Shown here in pieces: positions 1 through 6,547 of a stretch of 6,547 nt of DNA; position 1 is the stretch's first letter; every line of letters starts with the position of its first letter. The translations under genes and the position numbers were made by a program. Below the pieces are notes generated by a model. It did no database searches. It was given only the letters and a program-made list of their open reading frames with translations, and was not told where the DNA came from. Source of the DNA: Desulfobulbaceae bacterium (lineage in GTDB: Bacteria; Desulfobacterota; Desulfobulbia; Desulfobulbales; Desulfobulbaceae); NCBI GenBank assembly GCA_007121995.1, contig SKJK01000369.1, positions 1 to 6,547 of the forward strand, written 5' to 3'.

Positions 1-3000
1 ATGGGAAAACTGCTGCAAACGACCAAGTGGGATCTGGAGTCGTTTGGCTTTGGCGCTGTCTTTGAGTGGCGAGTGATCGGCCCGTTCGATACGCCGGGCC
101 AAGGCCTGGAGATGGCGAGGTTTGTGGATCAAAGAGTCGGCCTGCAGGGTTCGGAGAAAGGTTGCCGGCAGAATTTGCTCCAGAGCCGCCAGGTATTCGT
201 CGTGTCGGCTTTGTTGATAACTATTAGTTTTTTTCTTGTTGGCGGCCCAGTCGGCAATAGTGCGGGCAACCATCCGTCGTTGGCGCAGTATTTCGTTGAT
301 TTTATTGAGGAGGGTGGTGGCCGTGCGCGGGATTCCTTGCGCCTTGGCCCGAGCGATGTTTTCCAGAAATTGACTGTTTGTGGGCAGGGTGCCGTCAGTG
401 GTTCCAAACATCGCGTCGAGGATATAGGCCTGGAGATCGGCGCGCAATTCCGCGGCGGAGCCCCCGGAACCCAGGCTGAGCCAGGAAGCGGAATGATCGC
501 TGAGGGCCCTTTTACACAATGTACGGATCGCCGCAGTCTCCCCGGCACAGGCCTGAGCATAGAGATGGTGCAGGCCCAGACGGTTCTGGCGTTTGCTTTC
601 CGTTTCGTTCTCGATATACCGAAGCTGTAGCGTATTGCGCATCGGGTCGATCTCGAGAGCAGGAAAAAACAGACCCGTTATCCGGCCATTGGAGTCGGTG
701 CACATGATTTTTTCTTCTATGGTATCAAGATCTTGCGCTGCTATGTTTCGAGCGGAAGGCAACGAGTCGCAATCAGCGGTTTGAGTATCGATTGTCAGCG
801 ATTGCTCATGGTTCAACAGGTCAGAGAAAGAACGGCTGGTGCAAAGGACAGCCCCTTCTTCGTTCACCAGAAGAAAGCGCATTCGCAGGTGCTCCGGCAG
901 GGTGTCGGCCTGCCAGTCGGTGCGTTGTACATGGGTCTGGTAAGCACGCAGAAGAACCCGTTCCAGCTCCTGGTACAACGAGCCTTTGTACAGGGAGAGT
1001 CCGTCCAGGATTCGATCCACTGCATCGGGCAGAGGTACCAGGCGACGGCGAATTTGCTTGGGCAGCCGTTTACAGAGCAGCAGCAGTTTTTCCGGCAGAA
1101 GACCGGGAACCAGCCATTCGAAAACAAGTGGATTGATATGGGGCAACAGGTGCCGGGGAATATGAACCGTAACCCCGTCAGCCCTGTCGCCAGGAGCAAA
1201 GAGATAATGCAGTTCCAGTTCAATGTCTCCGCTGCGGATGGTGCGGGGAAAACGATAGGATTCTTCGCTTTCAGGTACAGTCAGGCAGATGTCCTGTTCA
1301 CGCATGTAAAGGAATCGATCGTTTTTTTTGCGCCGCAGTAATCTGTTGAGGGTAAAGCGGTCATACACGTTGCCGAGGCGGGCATCGTAAAAAGCATACA
1401 ATGTTTCATCGTCCACCACGATGTTCCGGCGGCGAAAACGTTCTTCCATTTCTTCATAGGTGGCAATCAGGGCTGTATTGTGGATAAGAAAGGGATAGTG
1501 CCCTCCCAGTTGATTGTTAATTAAAGCCGAACGGATAAAGATCTCCCGAGCTTCCTGCAGGGTCTTTTCATTGATTCGTCCGTATTCGACCTTGCGACCG
1601 ACAACAATGGGCAGGCCGAACAGGCTGACCCGTTCCAGCGCGAGCACCTTGCCGCTCTTTTTTTCCCAGTGTGGATTGGACCAGGAGCGCTTGCAGAGTT
1701 CGCCGCCCAGCCGTTCCAGCCAGTCAACGTCAATCGCTGCTACCGTACGGGCAAACAGTTGGGTGGTGGCAACGAATTCGGCGGCCACGGCCCATTGAGG
1801 GCCTTTTCCGTAGAGCCCGGAACCGGGAAAGAGGACCACTTCTTTATTGCCGGCGGAAAGATAGATGTTTTTTTCCTTTTTGGTACAGACATTGCGAAGG
1901 AAACCGCTGGCCAGAGCGCTGTGGATGGCAGCATAATCGGCCGACTGCTCTAACCTGGGAAATATTTTATTGATTTTGAGCAGTCGGCTGATCTGGTCAT
2001 GGACATCGATCCAGTCGCGCATCCGCTGCCAGGAGAGAAAATGGGCCTTGCAGAAACGGGAAAGCCGTGACTTAGAGGGGATTTCCCCGTCAGCGTGAAA
2101 GCTGTTCCACATGTTGAGCAGGGTGGAAAAGTCGGATCGTTGGTCGATGAACCGGCGATGGGCTGTATCTGCTTTGTGTTCCTTGCCAGGTGGTCGCACC
2201 CGCGGATCCTGGATGGAAAGCGCGGCGGCCAGGATGGTCACCTCGTTAAGCGCATCCGTGGCCGTGCCTTCGATGATAATTCGGGAAAGACGGGGATCAA
2301 GGGGTAACCGGGCCATGAGACGCCCTTGGGCAGAAAGACGGTGGTCGCTGTTCAAGGCTCCCAGTTCCTTGAGGGTGCGGTACCCATCGCGGATGGCACT
2401 GGATGACGGTGGATCAATAAAGGGAAAGTGGCCGGGATCGCCCAGGTTGAGGTCGATCATCTGCAGGATGACCTCGGCCAGATTGGCACGTTGTATCTCC
2501 GGGGGCGTAAAGGGCTCCCGGGAGAGGAAATCTTCTTCACTGTAGAGACGGATGCAGGTCCCTGGTCCGGTTCGTCCGCATCGGCCCCGGCGTTGTTCGC
2601 AGCTGGCCCTGGCGATGCGGCTCACCTTGAGACTGGTGGTGCCGGAACGTGGGTTGTATCGAGCAATCCGGGCCAGGCCGGTATCAACCACATAGCGGAT
2701 GCCCGGCACTGTGATAGAGGTCTCGGCGACATTGGTGGCAACAATGATCTTGCGCTTGGGGGCTGGCCGGAAAATTTTTCGTTGCTCTGCTGCCGGCAGG
2801 CGACCGAAAAGCGGCAGCAGCAGGTGGCTCTGTTCATACGTCTGCCGCAGGCCGTCGATGGTGTCATTGATATCACGCTCGGTGGGCATGAAGACCAGAA
2901 TATCGCCGCCGGCGGGCAGCATGGCTAATTCCGTTATTGCGGCAATAGCCTGGTCAACATAGGAAGCACTGTCATCCTCTTCGCTCTCCTCCATCTCGTG

Positions 3001-3570
3001 ATGCAAGGTGGTGATGGGATAGGTCCGCCCGGACACCTGGATCACCGGTGCCAGGTCAAAATAGTGGCTGAACTTTTCAGCGTCGATAGTGGCTGAAGAG
3101 ACAATCAGCTTAAGATCCGGCCGGGAAGGGAGCAGATTTTTCAGATACCCGAGGAGAAAATCGATATTCAGGCTGCGCTCGTGAGCCTCATCGACAATGA
3201 TGGTGTCGTAGCCGCTGAGGAGGCGGTCCCGGCGGGTTTCGGCCAGCAGTATCCCGTCAGTCATGAATTTGATCAGGGTTTGCTCCGAGGTGCGGTCATG
3301 AAAGCGGATTTTATACCCAACCCTGCTCGGATTGTCGATCTCTTCGCCGACCCGTTCCGCCACTGAGAGGGCGGCGATACGGCGTGGCTGGGTGCAGCCG
3401 ATGAGACCGGCGCTGCCTCGACCGGCTTCAAGACACATTTTGGGTAGTTGGGTGGTCTTGCCGGAGCCGGTGTCCCCGATGATGACCAGGACCTGATGTT
3501 GTTTAATGGCAGTTACGATATCGTCCCGCCTGTCACTGACAGGGAGCGTCGGGGGATAAGAAAGATGCAT
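1..3570 (-). CDS. hrpA: ATP-dependent DEAH-box RNA helicase HrpA (partial, C-terminal end off the left edge)
   Basis: Cytoplasmic ATP-driven 3'-5' RNA helicase; the family is linked to mRNA processing and to resolving stalled or collided ribosomes. The frame is open for 1190 codons without a stop. Helicase motifs appear in order: Walker A GDTGSGKTTQ (32-41), TQPRR (60-64), DEAH (127-130), SAT (159-161), TNVAETSIT (279-287) and QRRGRCGR (326-333), whose cysteine is usual for HrpA. An HA2 helical region follows (about 390-500), then an OB-fold region (from about 550) and the long HrpA-specific C-terminal domain (about 690 to the edge), including GNVYDRFTLN near 734. E. coli HrpA has about 1300 residues and a longer N-terminal tail, so probably 50-80 C-terminal residues are missing here. 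The ATG at 3570 is the only start after an in-frame TAA at 3624-3622; it lacks a Shine-Dalgarno sequence. Transcribed divergently from galU. The identification is very secure. Confidence 0.96.
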   Translation of the reverse strand, partial: MHLSYPPTLPVSDRRDDIVTAIKQHQVLVIIGDTGSGKTTQLPKMCLEAGRGSAGLIGCTQPRRIAALSVAERVGEEIDNPSRVGYKIRFHDRTSEQTLIKFMTDGILLAETRRDRLLSGYDTIIVDEAHERSLNIDFLLGYLKNLLPSRPDLKLIVSSATIDAEKFSHYFDLAPVIQVSGRTYPITTLHHEMEESEEDDSASYVDQAIAAITELAMLPAGGDILVFMPTERDINDTIDGLRQTYEQSHLLLPLFGRLPAAEQRKIFRPAPKRKIIVATNVAETSITVPGIRYVVDTGLARIARYNPRSGTTSLKVSRIARASCEQRRGRCGRTGPGTCIRLYSEEDFLSREPFTPPEIQRANLAEVILQMIDLNLGDPGHFPFIDPPSSSAIRDGYRTLKELGALNSDHRLSAQGRLMARLPLDPRLSRIIIEGTATDALNEVTILAAALSIQDPRVRPPGKEHKADTAHRRFIDQRSDFSTLLNMWNSFHADGEIPSKSRLSRFCKAHFLSWQRMRDWIDVHDQISRLLKINKIFPRLEQSADYAAIHSALASGFLRNVCTKKEKNIYLSAGNKEVVLFPGSGLYGKGPQWAVAAEFVATTQLFARTVAAIDVDWLERLGGELCKRSWSNPHWEKKSGKVLALERVSLFGLPIVVGRKVEYGRINEKTLQEAREIFIRSALINNQLGGHYPFLIHNTALIATYEEMEERFRRRNIVVDDETLYAFYDARLGNVYDRFTLNRLLRRKKNDRFLYMREQDICLTVPESEESYRFPRTIRSGDIELELHYLFAPGDRADGVTVHIPRHLLPHINPLVFEWLVPGLLPEKLLLLCKRLPKQIRRRLVPLPDAVDRILDGLSLYKGSLYQELERVLLRAYQTHVQRTDWQADTLPEHLRMRFLLVNEEGAVLCTSRSFSDLLNHEQSLTIDTQTADCDSLPSARNIAAQDLDTIEEKIMCTDSNGRITGLFFPALEIDPMRNTLQLRYIENETESKRQNRLGLHHLYAQACAGETAAIRTLCKRALSDHSASWLSLGSGGSAAELRADLQAYILDAMFGTTDGTLPTNSQFLENIARAKAQGIPRTATTLLNKINEILRQRRMVARTIADWAANKKKTNSYQQSRHDEYLAALEQILPATFLRTLQADSLIHKPRHLQALARRIERADHSPLKDSAKAKRLQIPLGRLQQFSH

Positions 3571-3588
3571 GAAATAAGAGGATTTTTT

Positions 3589-3618
3589 TTGAGGATGCGA
3601 CGGACTGCGGAGTATAGT
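3589..3618 (+). promoter_or_regulatory. Candidate sigma70-type promoter for galU
   Basis: TTGAGG (3589-3594) and TATAGT (3613-3618) are separated by 18 bases, matching the sigma70 consensus at 4 of 6 and 5 of 6 positions. Transcription would start near 3625 and give a leader of about 80 bases before galU. It overlaps the candidate hrpA -10 on the other strand, so the two divergent promoters would compete for the same DNA. The region is AT-rich, so chance matches are likely. Confidence 0.35.
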
Positions 3619-3620
3619 AC

Positions 3621-3626
3621 ATTATA
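3621..3626 (-). promoter_or_regulatory. Candidate -10 element for hrpA
   Basis: Read on the minus strand this is a perfect TATAAT, about 50 bases before the hrpA ATG. No convincing -35 hexamer lies 15-18 bases upstream (the best-placed hexamer is CATACT), so the assignment rests on the -10 alone. A second near-consensus TATACT sits on the same strand at 3616-3611. The hrpA leader that would result contains a run of eight A residues and no Shine-Dalgarno sequence. Confidence 0.3.
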
Positions 3627-3696
3627 TAGATGGATTTCCAGGCAGTATGTATACCTGAATTTTTACTGGAGTACATCTGAAATTTAGCCGAGCAAC

Positions 3697-3702
3697 GAGG
3701 AG
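3697..3702 (+). promoter_or_regulatory. Shine-Dalgarno sequence of galU
   Basis: GAGGAG lies three bases before the ATG at 3706. The spacing is shorter than the usual 5-9 bases, but the match is strong, and the resulting N-terminus (MKAIKKAVIPVAGLGTR) is exactly where GalU proteins normally begin, which supports this start. Confidence 0.7.
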
Positions 3703-3705
3703 CCA

Positions 3706-4590
3706 ATGAAAGCAATCAAAAAAGCGGTGATCCCGGTTGCGGGTCTGGGGACGAGATTCCTTCCCGCAACCAAGGCGATCCCAAAGGAAATGCTCACCAT
3801 AGTTGACCGTCCCACGATTCAATACATCGTCGAAGAGGCAGTCGCCTCGGGGATCGAAGAGATTATCTTTATCACCAGCGCCGGTAAATCGGCCATTGAA
3901 AATCATTTTGACTACGATTTTCAACTGGACACCGTGCTCAAGGACAAGAAGAAGGTGCAGCTGCGTGAGGAACTTGCCAACATTTCCAACTTGATCGATA
4001 TTGTTTCCGTCCGGCAGAAAGAACCCCTGGGATTGGGACACGCCATTCTGATGGCGCGCAATGTAATCGGCGATGAACCTTTTATGGTGTTACTGGGTGA
4101 TGACCTGGTCAAAGGTCGGGTGCCCTGTTGCAAACAGATGATCGACATGTATGGTCAACTGGGAGAGTCGATCGTGGCTATTCAACGGGTGGATATGGAT
4201 CAGACCCACCAGTACGGTATTGTCGAAGGCACGGAAACCGACCATCAACGGACCTTCAAGGTCAGTCGCATGGTGGAAAAACCGGCACCCGGGACCTGTC
4301 ATTCCAATATGGCCATCATCGGTCGGTACCTGCTGATGCCGGATATTTTCGAGCTTCTTGCCAAAACCACTCCCGGTCATGGCGGTGAAATTCAACTCAC
4401 CGATGCCCTGCTGGCCCTTGCCAACCGCCGGGACATGTACGCCTATGAATTCGACGGTAAACGCTATGATGCCGGTGATAAGCTGGGATATTTGAAAGCG
4501 ATTGTCGATTTCGCCCTTGAACACCAAACTTTGGGTCCACCGTTTCGCGAGTACCTGGAAAGTGTCTGCAATGACGTTGTTGTCCCTTGA
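3706..4590 (+). CDS. galU: UTP-glucose-1-phosphate uridylyltransferase (UDP-glucose pyrophosphorylase)
   Basis: Cytoplasmic enzyme that converts UTP and glucose-1-phosphate to UDP-glucose and pyrophosphate, supplying glucosyl donors for lipopolysaccharide, exopolysaccharide and galactose metabolism. The protein has 294 residues, normal for bacterial GalU. A single nucleotidyltransferase fold is indicated by the nucleotide-binding signature GLGTRFLPATK (13-23) followed by IPKEM (25-29), GLGHA (109-113), the metal-binding LGDD (130-133), EKP (191-193; its lysine belongs to the sugar-phosphate site in this family), GEIQLTD (227-233) and GDKLGYLKA (257-265). The N-terminus aligns with family starts without extension. 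It stands alone between divergent hrpA and co-oriented priA, with a 220-base gap before priA, so it is probably its own transcription unit. RfbA-type thymidylyltransferases are excluded by the GalU-specific motifs. No truncation or frameshift is seen. Confidence 0.97.
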   Translation: MKAIKKAVIPVAGLGTRFLPATKAIPKEMLTIVDRPTIQYIVEEAVASGIEEIIFITSAGKSAIENHFDYDFQLDTVLKDKKKVQLREELANISNLIDIVSVRQKEPLGLGHAILMARNVIGDEPFMVLLGDDLVKGRVPCCKQMIDMYGQLGESIVAIQRVDMDQTHQYGIVEGTETDHQRTFKVSRMVEKPAPGTCHSNMAIIGRYLLMPDIFELLAKTTPGHGGEIQLTDALLALANRRDMYAYEFDGKRYDAGDKLGYLKAIVDFALEHQTLGPPFREYLESVCNDVVVP

Positions 4591-4594
4591 ATCT

Positions 4595-4613
4595 GACCAA
4601 TCACTTGGTTTTT
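4595..4613 (+). terminator. Weak candidate intrinsic terminator after galU
   Basis: Five bases after the galU stop, ACCAA (4596-4600) pairs with TTGGT (4605-4609) around a TCAC loop, with an optional G-T wobble at the base (4595/4610), followed by T residues to 4613. The stem is short and AT-rich, so termination would be inefficient at best. If it fails, galU transcripts would read into the structured region and priA. Confidence 0.3.
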
Positions 4614-4639
4614 AACTGTTTGACCTACCATGCTTTTAT
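4611..4639 (+). promoter_or_regulatory. Candidate promoter ahead of the structured RNA and priA
   Basis: An extended -10 arrangement, TGC followed by TTTTAT (4631-4639), lies 17 bases after a poor -35, TTTAAC (4611-4616). Transcription would begin near 4646, at the foot of the long inverted repeat, which is the main reason to take it seriously. An overlapping TATATT (4637-4642) is another possible -10. A better -35-like TTGACC at 4620-4625 is only 11 bases from TATATT and is wrongly spaced. Confidence 0.3.
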
Positions 4640-4642
4640 ATT

Positions 4643-4750
4643 GTAAGCGATCACAGATACCCCAGAGTAGTTCAGGCATGGCTGCCAGCCAGACCCCCTT
4701 TCTGCGGGCAGCTACGTCCGGGCAAAGATGGGGTGTCTGTGCTCGCTTGC
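4643..4750 (+). ncRNA. Unrecognised structured RNA: 108-base rod-like hairpin between galU and priA
   Basis: Outer stem: 4643-4664 pairs with 4729-4750, 21 of 22 positions, the only break being T4651/C4742. Then a symmetric purine-rich 5x5 internal loop (GAGTA 4665-4669, AAAGA 4724-4728) begins with opposed G-A and A-G. A second stem joins 4670-4677 with 4716-4723 (7 of 8), an A/C mismatch follows, then a stem of 4679-4686 with 4707-4714 (8 of 8), a small internal loop, CAGA/TCTG (4690-4693/4701-4704) and a CCCCCTT loop. Six pairs are G-T, which would be G-U wobbles in a plus-strand RNA; only two A/C oppositions would become wobbles on the minus strand, so plus is favoured. The rod recalls 6S RNA but is much shorter, and neither 6S nor SRP RNA conserved elements are recognisable. 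No T-run follows it, so it may continue into the priA leader. Confidence 0.55.
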
Positions 4751-4810
4751 CCCTGAACAGCGGCTCATGTCCGATAGACGGTTAAACGGTAGGGACCGGC
4801 TACAACTCTC
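4751..4810 (+). promoter_or_regulatory. priA leader with a small hairpin presenting AGGG and no well-placed ribosome binding site
   Basis: CGGT (4787-4790) pairs with ACCG (4795-4798) around an AGGG loop. The only Shine-Dalgarno-like string, AGGGA (4791-4795), is 15 bases before the priA ATG, too far for normal use. Upstream, CCTGAAC (4752-4758) is the exact complement of GTTCAGG (4670-4676) inside the preceding rod. Together these suggest a leader whose folding may matter for priA translation, but the hairpin has only four pairs. Confidence 0.3.
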
Positions 4811-6547
4811 ATGCACTTGCATCCGCTGAACAGTGACGAACTGTACTACGAAGTCGCCGTCGATGCGCCTCTCGACATCACGCTGACTTACGGGCAGCCA
4901 ACGGGAAGAGCGCGCGTCGTAGCTACCGGTTGCTGCGTTCTTGTTCCCCTTGGTACCAGGAGGATTACCGGATATGTGCTGGGCCGGGCTGAGCCGCCTC
5001 CAACCGGACCCTCGGATTTCATTATCAAGCCCATTGCCGCCATCCTCACCGAAGAGCCTTTTTTCCCGGCATCACTTATTCCTTTATACCGCTGGATTGC
5101 CCGCTATTATCATTATCCGGTCGGTGAAGTGATCAGAACAGCTCTGCCTCTTGCTCCTGGCCGCAAGAGCGGCCGAAGGATCGTGCTGACCGAGCAGGGA
5201 AGAGTCGGCTTAACATCAGAATTTATCATTGATACCGGCAAACATTTTGCCCATTGGCTTGAACCTCTGGTGGACAAGGGATGTCTGGAAGCAGTGATGA
5301 CTGGTCGACTCTGGCGTCAGGCAGCGGACAGAAATTTTCTCCGTAAACTTGAACAACAGCAACTGATCACCATCGAGCCCGTCCTGCTGGTAACTGGAGG
5401 GCGGATGAAAACCCGGGCTGTGCTGCTGCCCGGCCAGAAGATGCGTCCTTTGATTCAGGGTCAAGGTTCGGAAAATGCCGCGTCTCTGGTTGAGGATCTG
5501 CACAATGCTGCGGAATCTCCTTTGAAAAAATCTGAAATTCGGGCTCTTGGTCTTTTTTTGGAGCTTTTCCTGGCCGGCGGGAAGCAGGCCGTTGCCCGAA
5601 CTACAATGACCCGCCAGTATCCCGGCTGCGGGCCACCGCTTAAACGGCTGGTGGAGCGAAATATCCTGGAAACAGCAGTGGAGCGGGTGCATCGTGACCC
5701 GTTTGGTACAACGCCTGAGTTCCATCCTGTGCCGGAGCAACTGACCGACGAACAACAACAGGTACTCTCCCAACTTCTGCCGGCCATCACCGCCGCTTCC
5801 TTTGCCCCTTTTCTCCTCTTCGGCGTAACTGGCTGCGGAAAAACCGAGGTCTATCTGCAGGCGGTGCAGCATGCGCTCGATCAGGGGCGAACAGCTCTGG
5901 TGATGGTTCCGGAAATCGCCTTGGCTGCACAGCTTGAAGCACATTTTTATTCCCGTTTCGGCTCCCGGCTGGCCGTGCTGCACAGCGGCCTCAGTGATGG
6001 CGAACGTCTTGATCAATGGCAGGCGGTGCTGGAAGCAACGGCGACCGTTGTCCTGGGGGCACGCTCTGCCGTCTTTGCCCCCTTGGAAAACCTGGGGGTC
6101 ATCATTGTCGATGAAGAACATGAGCCGGCTTATAAACAAGAAGACGGACTTCGGTATCATGGTCGTGACTTGGCGGTGCTGCGGGCTCGAATGGCAGGAT
6201 GCCCGGTCCTGCTCGGATCAGCGACTCCATCGGTGGTCAGCTATCATCATTGCCTGCACAATAAATATTCGCTGTTGACCATGCGAAAACGGGTGGGGGA
6301 GCAAACTCTGCCGGTGGTGGAGATTATCGACCTGGCCAACACCAAGCGCTCACGACCTGATCTGGTCTTTTCCGATCCGCTGATTGCCGCGATCCGGGAG
6401 ACCCTGGTGCGGCACCGGCAAAGCCTGCTGTTTGTCAACCGGCGCGGATTTTCGTCTTTCATGCTCTGTCGAGAATGTGGTCATATCCTGCAATGCAAGC
6501 ATTGTCAGGTCTCGCTGACCCTGCACCGGAGCAAAAACAGACTCCTC
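4811..6547 (+). CDS. priA: Primosomal protein N' (replication-restart helicase PriA), partial at its 3' end
   Basis: A 3'-5' superfamily 2 DNA helicase that recognises abandoned replication forks and starts reloading of the replicative helicase. There are 579 codons in the window, against roughly 730-830 in complete PriA proteins, so about 150-250 are missing. Residues 1 to about 100 form the 3'-end-binding domain, with VPLGTRRITGYVLG (45-58) typical. A winged-helix and linker region follows. The helicase core shows Walker A GVTGCGKTE (338-346), VPEIALAAQ, HSGLSDGERLDQW, GARSA (416-420), DEEH (434-437) and GSATPS (469-474). Cysteines 553, 556, 562 and 565 (CREC, CKHC) begin the zinc-binding insertion; the second half of that insertion is off the edge. 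The ATG at 4811 is the first start after an in-frame TAG at 4790-4792. The first nine or so residues (MHLHPLNSD) extend before the region resembling other PriA proteins. Identification is secure; the exact start is less so. Confidence 0.95.
   Translation, partial: MHLHPLNSDELYYEVAVDAPLDITLTYGQPTGRARVVATGCCVLVPLGTRRITGYVLGRAEPPPTGPSDFIIKPIAAILTEEPFFPASLIPLYRWIARYYHYPVGEVIRTALPLAPGRKSGRRIVLTEQGRVGLTSEFIIDTGKHFAHWLEPLVDKGCLEAVMTGRLWRQAADRNFLRKLEQQQLITIEPVLLVTGGRMKTRAVLLPGQKMRPLIQGQGSENAASLVEDLHNAAESPLKKSEIRALGLFLELFLAGGKQAVARTTMTRQYPGCGPPLKRLVERNILETAVERVHRDPFGTTPEFHPVPEQLTDEQQQVLSQLLPAITAASFAPFLLFGVTGCGKTEVYLQAVQHALDQGRTALVMVPEIALAAQLEAHFYSRFGSRLAVLHSGLSDGERLDQWQAVLEATATVVLGARSAVFAPLENLGVIIVDEEHEPAYKQEDGLRYHGRDLAVLRARMAGCPVLLGSATPSVVSYHHCLHNKYSLLTMRKRVGEQTLPVVEIIDLANTKRSRPDLVFSDPLIAAIRETLVRHRQSLLFVNRRGFSSFMLCRECGHILQCKHCQVSLTLHRSKNRLL

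Noticed and set aside
1..630. Plus-strand open frame of 209 codons beginning at the first base
   Set aside because: It is exactly antisense, codon on codon, to the C-terminal part of hrpA. It has no ribosome binding site in view and no recognisable domain, whereas the opposite strand encodes clear HrpA sequence.
733..1341. Plus-strand open frame of 202 codons inside hrpA
   Set aside because: It reads antisense to the HrpA C-terminal domain in the complementary codon register, which explains its openness; there is no independent support.
4464..4679. Minus-strand small open frame overlapping the galU 3' end
   Set aside because: Most of it is antisense to galU and the remainder falls in the left arm of the inverted repeat; no motif and no ribosome binding site.
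4716..4723. GTCCGGGC resembling a conserved stretch of RNase P RNA, and CCGGGCAA-like similarity to the ZTP riboswitch
   Set aside because: Only a short string matches; the surrounding conserved blocks and the overall fold of either family are absent.
4643..4750. Annotating the rod as 6S RNA or SRP (4.5S) RNA
   Set aside because: It is much shorter than usual 6S RNA and lacks the large central bubble once the inner pairing is considered. The GGAA tetraloop and asymmetric loop of SRP RNA are missing.
4643..4750. A small transposable element with terminal inverted repeats
   Set aside because: The arms are not flanked by a visible target-site duplication, and the pairing continues inward instead of stopping at the termini. 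A search for other genomic copies would be needed to exclude it fully.
5216..6160. Minus-strand open frame of 314 codons opposite priA
   Set aside because: It lies wholly inside the priA coding region, whose helicase motifs are unambiguous. The antisense product has no recognisable motifs and low-complexity cysteine, histidine and glutamine patches typical of shadow frames.

Overview
The window looks like a stretch of core chromosome from a Gram-negative bacterium, most likely a deltaproteobacterium (Desulfobacterota, perhaps of the Desulfobulbales type). That placement is an inference from overall protein flavour (a long bacterial HrpA, a proteobacterial-type GalU, a PriA with a divergent N-terminus) and moderate GC content; no marker here fixes the taxon.

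Layout. Positions 1-3570 on the minus strand are one uninterrupted reading frame of 1190 codons. It encodes the DEAH-box RNA helicase HrpA, and its C-terminal end runs off the left edge. A 135-bp divergent intergenic region (3571-3705) separates it from galU (3706-4590, plus strand), a complete UTP-glucose-1-phosphate uridylyltransferase. After galU comes a 220-bp gap (4591-4810), and then priA (4811 to the right edge, plus strand), which encodes the primosomal replication-restart helicase. PriA is cut in its C-terminal half, just after the first cysteines of its zinc site.

The three proteins are housekeeping functions in RNA processing or ribosome rescue, nucleotide-sugar supply for the envelope, and replication restart. 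They do not form an obvious pathway. No mobile element, CRISPR array, tRNA, rRNA, toxin-antitoxin or defence module was seen.

The one feature not explained by ordinary genes is the galU-priA gap. It holds a long rod-like inverted repeat (4643-4750; 21 of 22 positions pair in the outer stem, with further stems inside) that looks like a structured RNA on the plus strand. A 7-base segment inside the rod can instead pair perfectly with sequence just downstream of it, so a two-state leader is possible. I could not match it to an RNA family I know. It is the best candidate for something undescribed here, either as a free-standing small RNA or as a priA leader.
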